Below, piece after piece: positions 7,067 to 13,773 of a DNA stretch of 15,435 bases. A program made the position numbers and the translations under genes. Position 1 is the stretch's first letter; every line of letters starts with the position of its first letter. The notes below the pieces were generated by a model. It saw nothing but the letters and a program-made list of their open reading frames with translations, searched no databases and was not told the origin of the DNA. The stretch is from JAABYT01 sp964194585 (GTDB lineage: Bacteria > Pseudomonadota > Gammaproteobacteria > HK1), in NCBI GenBank assembly GCA_964194585.1, contig CAXMNG010000025.1:1-15435 (forward strand), written 5' to 3'.

Positions 7067-8242
7067 TCAGTCGCGCTCCACGCACATGGCGATTCCCATG
7101 CCGCCGCCGATGCAAAGGGTGGCGAGACCCTTCTTGGCATCGCGCTGCTGCATGCCGTAGAGCAGGGTGATGAGCACCCGCGCTCCGGAAGCACCCACCG
7201 GGTGTCCCAGGGCGATGGCGCCGCCTTTGACGTTGACCTTTTCCGTATCCCAGCCGAGATCCTTGTTGACCGCGCAAGCCTGGGCGGCGAACGCTTCGTT
7301 GGCCTCGATGAGATCCAGATCGCCGATATTCCAGCCGGCCTTCTCCAGGGCGGCACGGCTGGCGGGGATCGGGCCGCTGCCCATGATCGCCGGGTCCACG
7401 CCCGCGGTTGCCCAGGAGACGATGCGTGCCATCGGCGTGATGCCACGCTTGTCTGCTTCCGCCGCGCTCATCAGCACCAGCGCCGCGCCGCCGTCGTTGA
7501 TGCCCGAGGCGTTGCCGGCGGTGACCGTGCCTTCCTTGTCGAAGGCCGGGCGCAGTCCCGCCAGGCCTTCCGCGGTGGTGCCGTGCTTGGGATACTCGTC
7601 GGCGGAGACGACCGTCTCGCCGCGCCGTGACTTGATCGTGACCGGCGTCAGCTCGGCGTCGAATTCACCGGCCTTCTGGGCCTTCTCGGCCTTCTGCTGG
7701 GAGTGAGCGGCGAAGGCGTCCTGCTCTTCGCGGGTAATCTGCCACTTCTCGGCCACGTTCTCGGCGGTGTTGCCCATGTGGTAGCCGTTGAAAGCATCCC
7801 ACAGGCCGTCTTTGATCATGGTGTCGACGAGTTTGGTGTCGCCCAGTTTCTGGCCGTTCCTCAAGTGCACGCAGTGGGGTGCCTGGCTCATGTTTTCCTG
7901 GCCGCCGGCAACCACCACCTCGCTGTCGCCCACCTTGATGGCCTGGTAACCCAGGGCCACGGCGCGCAGGCCCGAGCCACACAGCTGGTTGATGTTGTAG
8001 GCGGTCTTCTCCACCGGAATGCCGGCACCCACAGCCGCCTGGCGTGCAGGGTTCTGGCCCGTGCCGGCGGTGAGAATCTGGCCCATGATCACTTCGCTGA
8101 CGTCCTCGGGACTGACGCCGGCGCGTTTCAGCGCCTCGGCAATGGCCACTTCACCGAGATAAGAAGCGCTCACCGACGACAGTGCGCCGTTGAAGGCGCC
8201 GATAGGGGTGCGGGCAGCGGATGCGATGACGACGTCGTTCAT
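7067..8242 (-). CDS. phaA: Acetyl-CoA C-acetyltransferase (beta-ketothiolase)
   Basis: PhaA condenses two acetyl-CoA to acetoacetyl-CoA, the first step of PHB synthesis. The ATG at 8242, with GGAGGGG 8 bases upstream, gives 391 residues, the usual thiolase length. The nucleophile C88 lies in NINQLCGSG; H347 in GGAIALGHPVG and C377 in CIGGGMG complete the triad known from Zoogloea thiolase (C89, H348, C378). The frame stays open upstream to 8473, but that part crosses the promoter and has no family match. The gene is first in a phaA-phaB operon. A fatty-acid-oxidation role cannot be excluded from sequence alone, but the phaB and phasin neighbours favour PHB synthesis. Confidence 0.95.
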   Translation of the reverse strand: MNDVVIASAARTPIGAFNGALSSVSASYLGEVAIAEALKRAGVSPEDVSEVIMGQILTAGTGQNPARQAAVGAGIPVEKTAYNINQLCGSGLRAVALGYQAIKVGDSEVVVAGGQENMSQAPHCVHLRNGQKLGDTKLVDTMIKDGLWDAFNGYHMGNTAENVAEKWQITREEQDAFAAHSQQKAEKAQKAGEFDAELTPVTIKSRRGETVVSADEYPKHGTTAEGLAGLRPAFDKEGTVTAGNASGINDGGAALVLMSAAEADKRGITPMARIVSWATAGVDPAIMGSGPIPASRAALEKAGWNIGDLDLIEANEAFAAQACAVNKDLGWDTEKVNVKGGAIALGHPVGASGARVLITLLYGMQQRDAKKGLATLCIGGGMGIAMCVERD

Positions 8243-8287
8243 TGTTGGATCCCCTCCATGAAGCGTGGATGTCATTTGAATGGTGAC

Positions 8288-8315
8288 ATTATACGGTGAA
8301 AATGGTGCGTTGCAA
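8288..8315 (-). promoter_or_regulatory. Sigma70-type promoter of phaA-phaB
   Basis: Read on the minus strand, TTGCAA (8315-8310) and a perfect TATAAT (8293-8288) are 16 bp apart, giving a leader of about 40 bases before the phaA ATG. The -35 box overlaps TGCGTTGCAACA (plus strand 8306-8317), which matches 10 of 12 positions of the half-site TGCGGTGCATCA in the phasin operator. This suggests common control of both PHA transcripts. Confidence 0.78.
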
Positions 8316-8337
8316 CATAGGTTCGCCGCCGGCCCCT

Positions 8338-9711
8338 TCAGGGGGATGCGGCGAGGCTTTGCTCCAGTATATCCAGACCGCGCTCCAGCTCTTGTTCTTC
8401 GATAGTGAGCGCCGGCGCCAGAGTGACGATGCGTCCCATGGATATCTTGAAACTCAAGCCGCGGGCCAGGCAACGGTACATGAGAGTCTCGGCGAGGGCC
8501 GACGCGCCCCCGTCGCTCTCGGGCGCGAGCTCCACTCCCACAAGCAGACCGATGCCCCGCACGTCGCGAATGCGGGTGTCAGCGTCGGCAATCTCCCGCA
8601 GCCGCGTGACTGCCCGCCCGCCGAGCTCCCTCGCCCGCGCCAGCAGGCCCTCGTCCTCGATGACGCCCAAGGTGGCGAGGCCGGCGGCGCAGCCCACCGG
8701 GCTCTTTTCGTGGGTGTAGTGGCCGAGAGCGCGATCCGGCGACACGTCCAACGCTTCGCGCACGATGAGCGCGGCGAGGGGGTAGACACCGCCGCCCAGA
8801 CCCTTACCGATGACCAGCATGTCCGGCACGATGTCGTAATGCTCGCAGGCGAACATCGCACCGGTGCGGCCGAGGGCGGTGGGGATTTCGTCCAGTATCA
8901 ACAGGGCACCATGGCGATCGCAGGCTTCGCGCACGATGCGCCAATAGTCCCGGGGCGGCACATAGGGTGTGGAGCGCACGGTTTCAGAGACCACCGCAGC
9001 CACATCGCCTTCTTTCTCGAGCACGTAGTCCACGTAGTGCGCGCACTTCAGATTGCAGCTCGCGCCGCAGTCGAAGGGGCAGTGCATGGGGTCCGGCGGC
9101 GGCACGTGCTCGGTGCCGGACAGCAGCGGGCCGATGTTCTGCCGGAACAGGGATTCGCCGCCGACGGACACGGCGTCCAGGGAAGCGCCGTGAAAGGAAT
9201 CCCACATGGACACGGTCTTGTGGCGGCCGGTGGCGGCGCGCGCCACCTTCAGGGCCATGCCGATGGCACTGCTGCCGCCGGGCGCGAACAGAACCCTGGC
9301 GAGATCGCCCGGTGCCAGCTCGGCGAGCTTTTGCGCAAGCTCTATGGCGGTCACGTTGGTGTAACGGCGGGTGCAGAAGGGCAGCTCGTCGAGCTGACGC
9401 TTCACCGCCGCCACCACCCGCGGGTGGCCGAAGCCCACCTGATGCACGCTGTTGCCGTGAAAATCCAGAATCCGCCTGCCATCCAGATTCTCGATTTCGG
9501 CACCCTCGGCATGCCCGAGCACATCCAGGCACGGGGTCGACAGGGACTGGTGCAGAAATACACGGGCGTCCGCGTCCAGCCAGGTACGGCTTTCCGCCGA
9601 CACATGCTGCTCCAACCACGCCGAGCGTTGGCGGGAGAGATTGGATTCACCCTCGGAGAGCAGGCCCGGACTGGCGGCGCTGCTTTTGGTTTTTTGCGAG
9701 GGCTTCGTCAT
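8338..9711 (-). CDS. Class-III PLP-dependent aminotransferase-fold enzyme, possibly a phosphonate ammonia-lyase (PbfA-like)
   Basis: A 457-residue fold-type I PLP enzyme. Visible landmarks: LDFHGNSVHQVGFGHPRV (82-99), FCTRRYTN (112-119), the phosphate-binding APGGSSAIGMALK (143-155), WDSFHGASLDAVS (170-182), cofactor-ring Asp274 in DEIPTALGRTG and the Schiff-base Lys303 in IGKGLGGGVYPLAAL. Cysteines 211, 215, 219 and 223 form a striking C-X3-C-X3-C-X3-C cluster. From memory, the HQVGFGHPRV, FCTRRYTN and cysteine-rich blocks resemble enzymes annotated as (R)-1-hydroxy-2-aminoethylphosphonate ammonia-lyase (PbfA). No phosphonate genes (phnW, phnX, phnY, transporters) are nearby, so only the superfamily is firm. 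The start is ATG 9711; a TTG-started extension to 9792 is possible but low-complexity. Its stop lies 22 bp from the phaA -35 box. Confidence 0.85.
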   Translation of the reverse strand: MTKPSQKTKSSAASPGLLSEGESNLSRQRSAWLEQHVSAESRTWLDADARVFLHQSLSTPCLDVLGHAEGAEIENLDGRRILDFHGNSVHQVGFGHPRVVAAVKRQLDELPFCTRRYTNVTAIELAQKLAELAPGDLARVLFAPGGSSAIGMALKVARAATGRHKTVSMWDSFHGASLDAVSVGGESLFRQNIGPLLSGTEHVPPPDPMHCPFDCGASCNLKCAHYVDYVLEKEGDVAAVVSETVRSTPYVPPRDYWRIVREACDRHGALLILDEIPTALGRTGAMFACEHYDIVPDMLVIGKGLGGGVYPLAALIVREALDVSPDRALGHYTHEKSPVGCAAGLATLGVIEDEGLLARARELGGRAVTRLREIADADTRIRDVRGIGLLVGVELAPESDGGASALAETLMYRCLARGLSFKISMGRIVTLAPALTIEEQELERGLDILEQSLAASP

Positions 9712-9785
9712 GGGCGCAAGATTCTCGTCCGTCGGCGGCGACGCGCGCGAGGCAACGTTGCGCGGATGGTAGATTACGGATCTGC

Positions 9786-9798
9786 CCTGCAAAGCAGG
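9786..9798. repeat. Small palindrome in the divergent promoter region
   Basis: CCTGC-AAA-GCAGG lies between the divergent PLP enzyme and NAD(P)-binding genes (181-bp gap 9712-9892), followed by a run of six T. It could be an operator serving one or both genes. The terminator reading is weak because the stem is only 5 bp. I found no clear -35/-10 pair in this gap. Confidence 0.3.
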
Positions 9799-9892
9799 AA
9801 GATTTTTTGCAAGACTACACCCTCAAACCGCAGGATACACGGCATCGGCGGCGGGCATCCGGCGGCCACGGCAGCGCCTTCCACCCGGCCCC

Positions 9893-10759
9893 GTGAGCGG
9901 GCTGGGAACCGTTCTGGTGACCGGCGCCACGGGGACCGTGGGCAGTGTCCTGGCACGCTTGCTCGCGGAGAACGGCACCTCGGTGCGTGCCGTGTCCCGG
10001 CGTGGCTTGTCGCCCGATCCAAAGGCCAAGGGCATCGATGCCCGGGCCGTCGATCTGCGCGAACCGCAGGCCGTAGCGGCGGCACTGACCGGTGTGCAAC
10101 GGTTGTTTCTCGCCACACCCCTGGAAGAGGATATGGCCGCGGTGGCGGCACGGGTTGTGGAGCAGGCGCGCCGTGCCGGCGTCCGGCAGGTAGTGCGATT
10201 GTCGGCGTTCGGCGCCGGCGGCGGCGCCACGCGGTTGGCGGCGATTCACGCGCAGACCGAAGAGTGTCTGCGCCGCAGCGGTCTTGCCTGGGTGTCTTTG
10301 AGGCCCAACGCCTTCATGCAGAATACCATCGGTGAATTCGCCGGCAGCATTCGCCGTCACAGCCGTTTTCACGCTCCCCAGGGCGATGGCCGGGTGAGCG
10401 TCATCGATGCCAGGGACGTCGCCGCGGTAGCTGCGCGGCTGTTGACGCAATCGCCGCCAACCACCGGCTGCTTCGATCTCACCGGACCGGAAGCGCTCTC
10501 CAACCACGACATCGCCAGCCTGCTTACGCAGGCGCTGGGGCATCCCGTCGACTACCTCGACACGCCGCCCGGCGAGACGCGCGCGACACTACTCGCCGCG
10601 GGGGCGTCCCGGTGGCTCACGGACATCGTCATGGAGCTCTACGAATTGAGTGCCCGCGGTGGTGCGGCGCGGGTCAGCTCGCAGGTATCGGAGTTGCTCG
10701 GGCGCCCGCCCATCGCGTTCCGGCAGTTCGCAGCCGATCACGTCGACGCATTTCGTTGA
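9893..10759 (+). CDS. NmrA-like / atypical SDR NAD(P)-binding protein
   Basis: A 288-residue protein with an N-terminal Rossmann fold: VLVTGATGTVGS carries the GxxGxxG loop at residues 11-17. AVDLREPQAVAAAL and RLFLATPLEED follow, then QVVRLSAFGAGGGATRLAAIHAQTEECLRRSGLAWVSLRPNAFMQNT. This pattern is that of NmrA/QorB-type atypical SDRs, some of which are NAD(P)H:quinone reductases and some redox sensors without activity. The classical YxxxK pair is absent. The substrate cannot be told. The start is GTG 9893; upstream Shine-Dalgarno is weak. It is divergent from the PLP enzyme and ends 14 bp from the convergent DUF3750 gene. Confidence 0.85.
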   Translation: MSGLGTVLVTGATGTVGSVLARLLAENGTSVRAVSRRGLSPDPKAKGIDARAVDLREPQAVAAALTGVQRLFLATPLEEDMAAVAARVVEQARRAGVRQVVRLSAFGAGGGATRLAAIHAQTEECLRRSGLAWVSLRPNAFMQNTIGEFAGSIRRHSRFHAPQGDGRVSVIDARDVAAVAARLLTQSPPTTGCFDLTGPEALSNHDIASLLTQALGHPVDYLDTPPGETRATLLAAGASRWLTDIVMELYELSARGGAARVSSQVSELLGRPPIAFRQFAADHVDAFR

Positions 10760-10773
10760 CCGGTTGCCCGTGA

Positions 10774-11547
10774 TCAGTGATCCGGTGAATGCGGCCGTGG
10801 CGTCTTGCTCATGCCGATGCGGCCGATGCCGGGTAGCTTGACGGCCGGGTGCAGGATATCGACACCGAAGTTCAAGGAGAGAATGTTCAGTTCCAGGCCT
10901 TCCTCGCGGGCGATCGTGATCCCCAGCAAACCGTAGAGCGAGAGCTGACCACCGGTACCGCTGGGCGCGCGCTCGATGATGCTGCCGTTGGTGAGAAAGT
11001 CTTTGCCGATGGCGGTGGAGGGCAGGTCTAGGACCAGCTCCGGCACCTCGCGCCCCACGTGGGCGGTGAAAGTATTGCTGTTGGGGCCGGGCCACATACC
11101 GTACTCGCGGTCGTAGGGATAGCTTGCCACCGCCGCTTCGATGCGCGGAATGGCGGCCGCCGCCCGCTCGCCGCGTAGATCCACGAGCAGTTCGGGACGA
11201 CTGCCGTACCACAGGCGATCCGGAATATCCGGCGTCGAGATCACCACCGGCAAGTTCTGGTACCTTCTCCAGCCCATCACCTGGTGCACGGTGTAGTAAC
11301 CGGCATCGCGGGGCTTGGTGGCGATCCAGGTGTGCACCGCCAGCGCACCGCGCCAGTTGAACGCCCGCGCCGCGTAGACCTGCACCACGGCTTGCGGTGT
11401 GCCGTGTGGATCAGGTGCCACGCCTGCACTGGATCGATCCGCCGTTCGCCAATCCTGACCGATGTTCACGTTGCCACAGGAGACCGCCAATATCGGGCCC
11501 GCCAGTAGCGCACCCAAGACCATAGCCAAACGCCTGAGCCACCTCAT
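10774..11547 (-). CDS. DUF3750 family protein, membrane-anchored or exported
   Basis: A 257-residue protein I recognise as DUF3750 from WRTADRSSAGVAPDP, AVVQVYAARAFNWRGALAVHTWIATKP, YYTVHQVMGWR and YGMWPGPNSNTF. The N-terminus RWLRRLAMVLGALLAGPILAVSC is a positively charged hydrophobic segment, so the bulk should face the periplasm. Cys24 sits where a lipobox cysteine would be, but the preceding AVS is not canonical. A second mildly hydrophobic stretch, YGLLGITIA, lies near residue 205. The function of the family is unknown. Its ATG overlaps the upstream dehydrogenase stop (ATGA, 11544-11547), so translation is coupled and both proteins belong to one transcript. Confidence 0.82.
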   Translation of the reverse strand: MRWLRRLAMVLGALLAGPILAVSCGNVNIGQDWRTADRSSAGVAPDPHGTPQAVVQVYAARAFNWRGALAVHTWIATKPRDAGYYTVHQVMGWRRYQNLPVVISTPDIPDRLWYGSRPELLVDLRGERAAAAIPRIEAAVASYPYDREYGMWPGPNSNTFTAHVGREVPELVLDLPSTAIGKDFLTNGSIIERAPSGTGGQLSLYGLLGITIAREEGLELNILSLNFGVDILHPAVKLPGIGRIGMSKTPRPHSPDH

Positions 11548-12545
11548 GAGTGCGCGCGCCGCCGCAGCTCCGCCAGCAGATCCTCGCCGATCTCGACGCC
11601 GTGCGCACGCGCCGCGGCACGGTTGGCGTGACGCCGTTCGCCAGGCAGGCGCGTGCCCGGTTGAGAAAGCACTTGTGCCGCCAGCGCTTCGACGCGATCC
11701 AGAAATGCTTGCCCGCCGAAAGCCCTCGGATCGATGACCACGAAGGTCTGCGCGATGCGCGGCGGTGGCCCGTCGGCGGTGAAGAAAGAGCTCGCCTCGT
11801 AAGCGAAGTTGGCGCCTGCCAGTGCCGCCGTCAACAGCTCCACCATCATCGCCAGCGCCGCGCCCTTGGCTTCACCCATGGGCAGCATGGTGCCGGCCAT
11901 TGCCGCGCGCGCATCGGTGGTGGCGTGGCCTTCGGCGTCCAGCGCCCAGCCCTCAGGAATAGCCTCGCCGCGTTTTTCCGCCAGCATGATCTTGCCGCGG
12001 GGCACCGCGCTCAGTGACAAATCCACGATGATCGGCGGATGTCCCCGGCGCGGGCAGGCGCAGCCAATGGGATTGGTGCCGAAGCTGCCCCGCGTGCCGC
12101 CCCACGGTGCGATAGCCGCCGGCGTGTTGCTGAACCCCAGAGCCAGCAGTTCGCGATCGGCAACGCTTTCAAGATGGTAGCCGCAGGCACCGCAGTGATG
12201 GGAGTTACCGATGGAGACCGCGGCGACGCCGATCTCAGCGGCCACGTCCACGGCCCGCTCAAGGCCCAACCGAATCGCCGGATAAGCAAAGCCATCGGCA
12301 GCATCCACGCGAACGGCTGCGGCGGCAGGCTGTTCAAGTACCGGAGTCGCGTGACCGTCCACTTTCCTGCTGGCCGCCTGGTCGGCATAGAAGGGCACCC
12401 GGGAGACTCCGTGAGAGGCAAGGCCATCGGCGTCCGCCGCCACCAGGGCTGCGGCGACGATGCCCGCGTTGGCTTCGGAGGTATTACCCGCGACCAGCGC
12501 GCGAATCGCCAACTCTTCGAGGGCCTCCAGATCGATCTTACTCAT
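11544..12545 (-). CDS. comC: Malate/L-lactate dehydrogenase-family oxidoreductase, probable (R)-sulfolactate dehydrogenase
   Basis: A 333-residue NAD(P)-dependent 2-hydroxyacid dehydrogenase of the Ldh_2 family (not the Rossmann LDH family). Motifs: DGLASHGVSRVPFYADQ with H45, VSIGNSHHCGACGYH (110-124), IAPWGGTRGSFGTNPIGCACPR (145-166), the cofactor-site stretch PRGKIMLAEKRGEAIPEGWALDA, and GEAKGAALAMMVELLTAALAGANFAYEASSFF (224-255). Known activities include malate, ureidoglycolate, diketogulonate and (R)-sulfolactate dehydrogenases. The nearby suyA-suyB and exporter genes favour a ComC role: interconverting sulfopyruvate and (R)-sulfolactate. That specific function is inferred. The ATG at 12545 has AGGA four bases upstream. 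It overlaps the DUF3750 gene by 4 bp and is divergent from the exporter gene. Confidence 0.75.
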   Translation of the reverse strand: MSKIDLEALEELAIRALVAGNTSEANAGIVAAALVAADADGLASHGVSRVPFYADQAASRKVDGHATPVLEQPAAAAVRVDAADGFAYPAIRLGLERAVDVAAEIGVAAVSIGNSHHCGACGYHLESVADRELLALGFSNTPAAIAPWGGTRGSFGTNPIGCACPRRGHPPIIVDLSLSAVPRGKIMLAEKRGEAIPEGWALDAEGHATTDARAAMAGTMLPMGEAKGAALAMMVELLTAALAGANFAYEASSFFTADGPPPRIAQTFVVIDPRAFGGQAFLDRVEALAAQVLSQPGTRLPGERRHANRAAARAHGVEIGEDLLAELRRRAHS

Positions 12546-12597
12546 GGGTCCTGCACGCTGCCGTCAGCAAACCAACGCCTGCCGATTCTATCAGTGA

Positions 12598-12609
12598 CGC
12601 CCATGGGCG
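12598..12609. repeat. 12-bp palindrome in the dehydrogenase-exporter divergent gap
   Basis: CGCCCA and TGGGCG form a perfect palindrome 53 bp from the dehydrogenase start and 43 bp upstream of the exporter ATG at 12652. It sits where a shared regulator of the divergent pair could bind. It contains an NcoI-like core that can occur by chance in GC-rich DNA, so support is weak. Confidence 0.3.
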
Positions 12610-12651
12610 ATGAGAGATCCTTACCCGCTCAGATGCTATGGTGTGAGCCAG

Positions 12652-13425
12652 ATGACGGAGCTCGTCACCTTCCTGCCATTCGCCATCCTCGCGTTACTCG
12701 TCGGAGTCTTCATCGGCTGTGTCGGTATCGGCGGCGTTCTGCTGGTCCCGGGCCTGGTCTATCTGGTGGGCATGGACGTGCAGGTGGCCATCGCCACCTG
12801 CATGCTCAGCTACTTGTTCAGCGGCGCCGTGGGCGCCGTCGAGTATGCGCGGCGTGGCTCCATTCAGTGGTCCATGGCCGTGTGGTTGTGCGTGGGCGCC
12901 ATGCCCGGGGCCTATCTGGGCGCGGCCACGGTGTCGGTGCTGTCGGCACGCTGGCTGGAGGCCATCATCGCGGCGCTGGTGCTGTTTTCCGGAATCTACG
13001 CGCTGCGCCAGCGGATACCCGAGGTAAGCCGGAGCGCTTTTCCCGGCGCCGCCGGTCTCGGCGTCGTCGGCGGCGTGACCGGTTTCGGCTCGGCGCTCAG
13101 CGGCACCGGTGGACCGCTGGTATTAATCCCTATTCTGGTATGGATGAAGCTACCGTTGTTGACCGCGGTGGGATTGAGCCAGGTCATCCAGCTGCCCATC
13201 GCGGCGCTGGCCACCGTCGGTAACTTTCAACACGGCGAGGTGGACGTGACGGCGAGCCTCGCCATCGCCGTGCTGCTGATGCTGGGAGTCGTCGCTGGTG
13301 TCCGCGTCGCCCATCGTCTGTCTGCGGAGTTGCTGAAACGCATCGTCGCCCTGGTGCTGATGGCGGTTGGTGTAGCCATGGTCATTCGGATTGTCTACGG
13401 GATTTGGGCAAGCGCCCAGGCTTGA
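12652..13425 (+). CDS. TauE/SafE-family membrane exporter, probable sulfite/organosulfonate exporter
   Basis: A 257-residue polytopic inner-membrane protein with about eight hydrophobic segments in two similar halves. GCVGIGGVLLVPGLVYLVGM in the first half and SGTGGPLVLIPILVWM in the second are the paired glycine-rich motifs typical of TauE/SafE (also called sulfite exporter TauE). Members near desulfonating enzymes are thought to remove toxic sulfite. That fits here, as suyAB releases sulfite, but substrate is not readable from sequence. I chose ATG 12652; an in-frame ATG at 12610 would add 14 polar residues directly after the palindrome, and GTG 12643 is also possible. The gene is divergent from the dehydrogenase. 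Confidence 0.88.
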   Translation: MTELVTFLPFAILALLVGVFIGCVGIGGVLLVPGLVYLVGMDVQVAIATCMLSYLFSGAVGAVEYARRGSIQWSMAVWLCVGAMPGAYLGAATVSVLSARWLEAIIAALVLFSGIYALRQRIPEVSRSAFPGAAGLGVVGGVTGFGSALSGTGGPLVLIPILVWMKLPLLTAVGLSQVIQLPIAALATVGNFQHGEVDVTASLAIAVLLMLGVVAGVRVAHRLSAELLKRIVALVLMAVGVAMVIRIVYGIWASAQA

Positions 13426-13480
13426 GCCGGCGCGGGGGAACAAGCACGTCGTGGGGCCGGTCAGATAACAGGGGTACGCA

Positions 13481-13738
13481 ATGAACTCGATCCGCCGATT
13501 CCTGGTTCCGATCTTGTGGACGATGTCCATGTTGGCTGGCGCCCCACCGGTCTGGAGCGCGGGCAAAGCCGATGTACCGGACACAGTGAGTGCATCACCT
13601 TCAACCGGAAATGTCCCCGAGGTGCCTCGTGCCTCCGCCGCCGGGGTGGACCCGGAGACCGTCATGCGACGAGTGCGTGCCGTCATCGAAGAGCTGAAGC
13701 GACAGGGACCCCCGCCGGTCGACTGCATGGAAGGGTAG
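13481..13738 (+). CDS. Small exported protein of unknown function
   Basis: An 85-residue product, start ATG 13481 with AGGGG about 7 bases upstream. Residues 1-27 look like a Sec signal peptide: charged SIRRF, a hydrophobic core LVPILWTMSMLAGA, and a plausible cleavage after VWSA. The mature part is about 58 residues: a serine/proline-rich linker, then a predicted helix DPETVMRRVRAVIEELKRQ, then a proline cluster and one cysteine (DCMEG). I do not recognise a family. It is 55 bp downstream of the exporter gene on the same strand and may be co-transcribed. A palindromic repeat begins right at its stop codon. Confidence 0.55.
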   Translation: MNSIRRFLVPILWTMSMLAGAPPVWSAGKADVPDTVSASPSTGNVPEVPRASAAGVDPETVMRRVRAVIEELKRQGPPPVDCMEG

Positions 13739-13768
13739 GTTGGGCTGAGCGCAGCGAAGCCCAACATG
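13736..13768. repeat. GTTGGGCT...AGCCCAAC palindromic repeat
   Basis: Arms GTTGGGCT (13739-13746) and AGCCCAAC (13758-13765) flank an 11-base centre gagcgcagcga, which can fold further. Repeats of this type are scattered through many proteobacterial genomes as REP-like elements. It fills the 35 bp between the convergent small ORF and suyB, overlapping the TAG stop, and may act as a transcript end or RNA stabiliser. There is no T-tract, so it is not a standard terminator. Confidence 0.65.
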
Positions 13769-13773
13769 CTGAC

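Noticed and set aside
8243..8473. Upstream in-frame extension of phaA
   Set aside because: It would cover the phaA promoter and the end of the PLP gene; the ATG at 8242 with GGAGGGG gives exactly the thiolase length.
9786..9815. Rho-independent terminator CCTGC-AAA-GCAGG followed by T residues
   Set aside because: The stem is only 5 bp, the T-run starts four bases after it, and it lies between divergent genes where no transcript should end.
8296..10335. 679-codon open frame on the plus strand
   Set aside because: It lies antisense to the PLP enzyme and runs into the NmrA-like gene. Its product is low-complexity, rich in His, Arg and Gly, with no recognisable domain. Long antisense frames are expected in GC-rich DNA.
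12039..13223. 394-codon open frame on the plus strand
   Set aside because: It is antisense to the dehydrogenase and then out of frame with the TauE-type exporter, whose motifs are clear in another frame.
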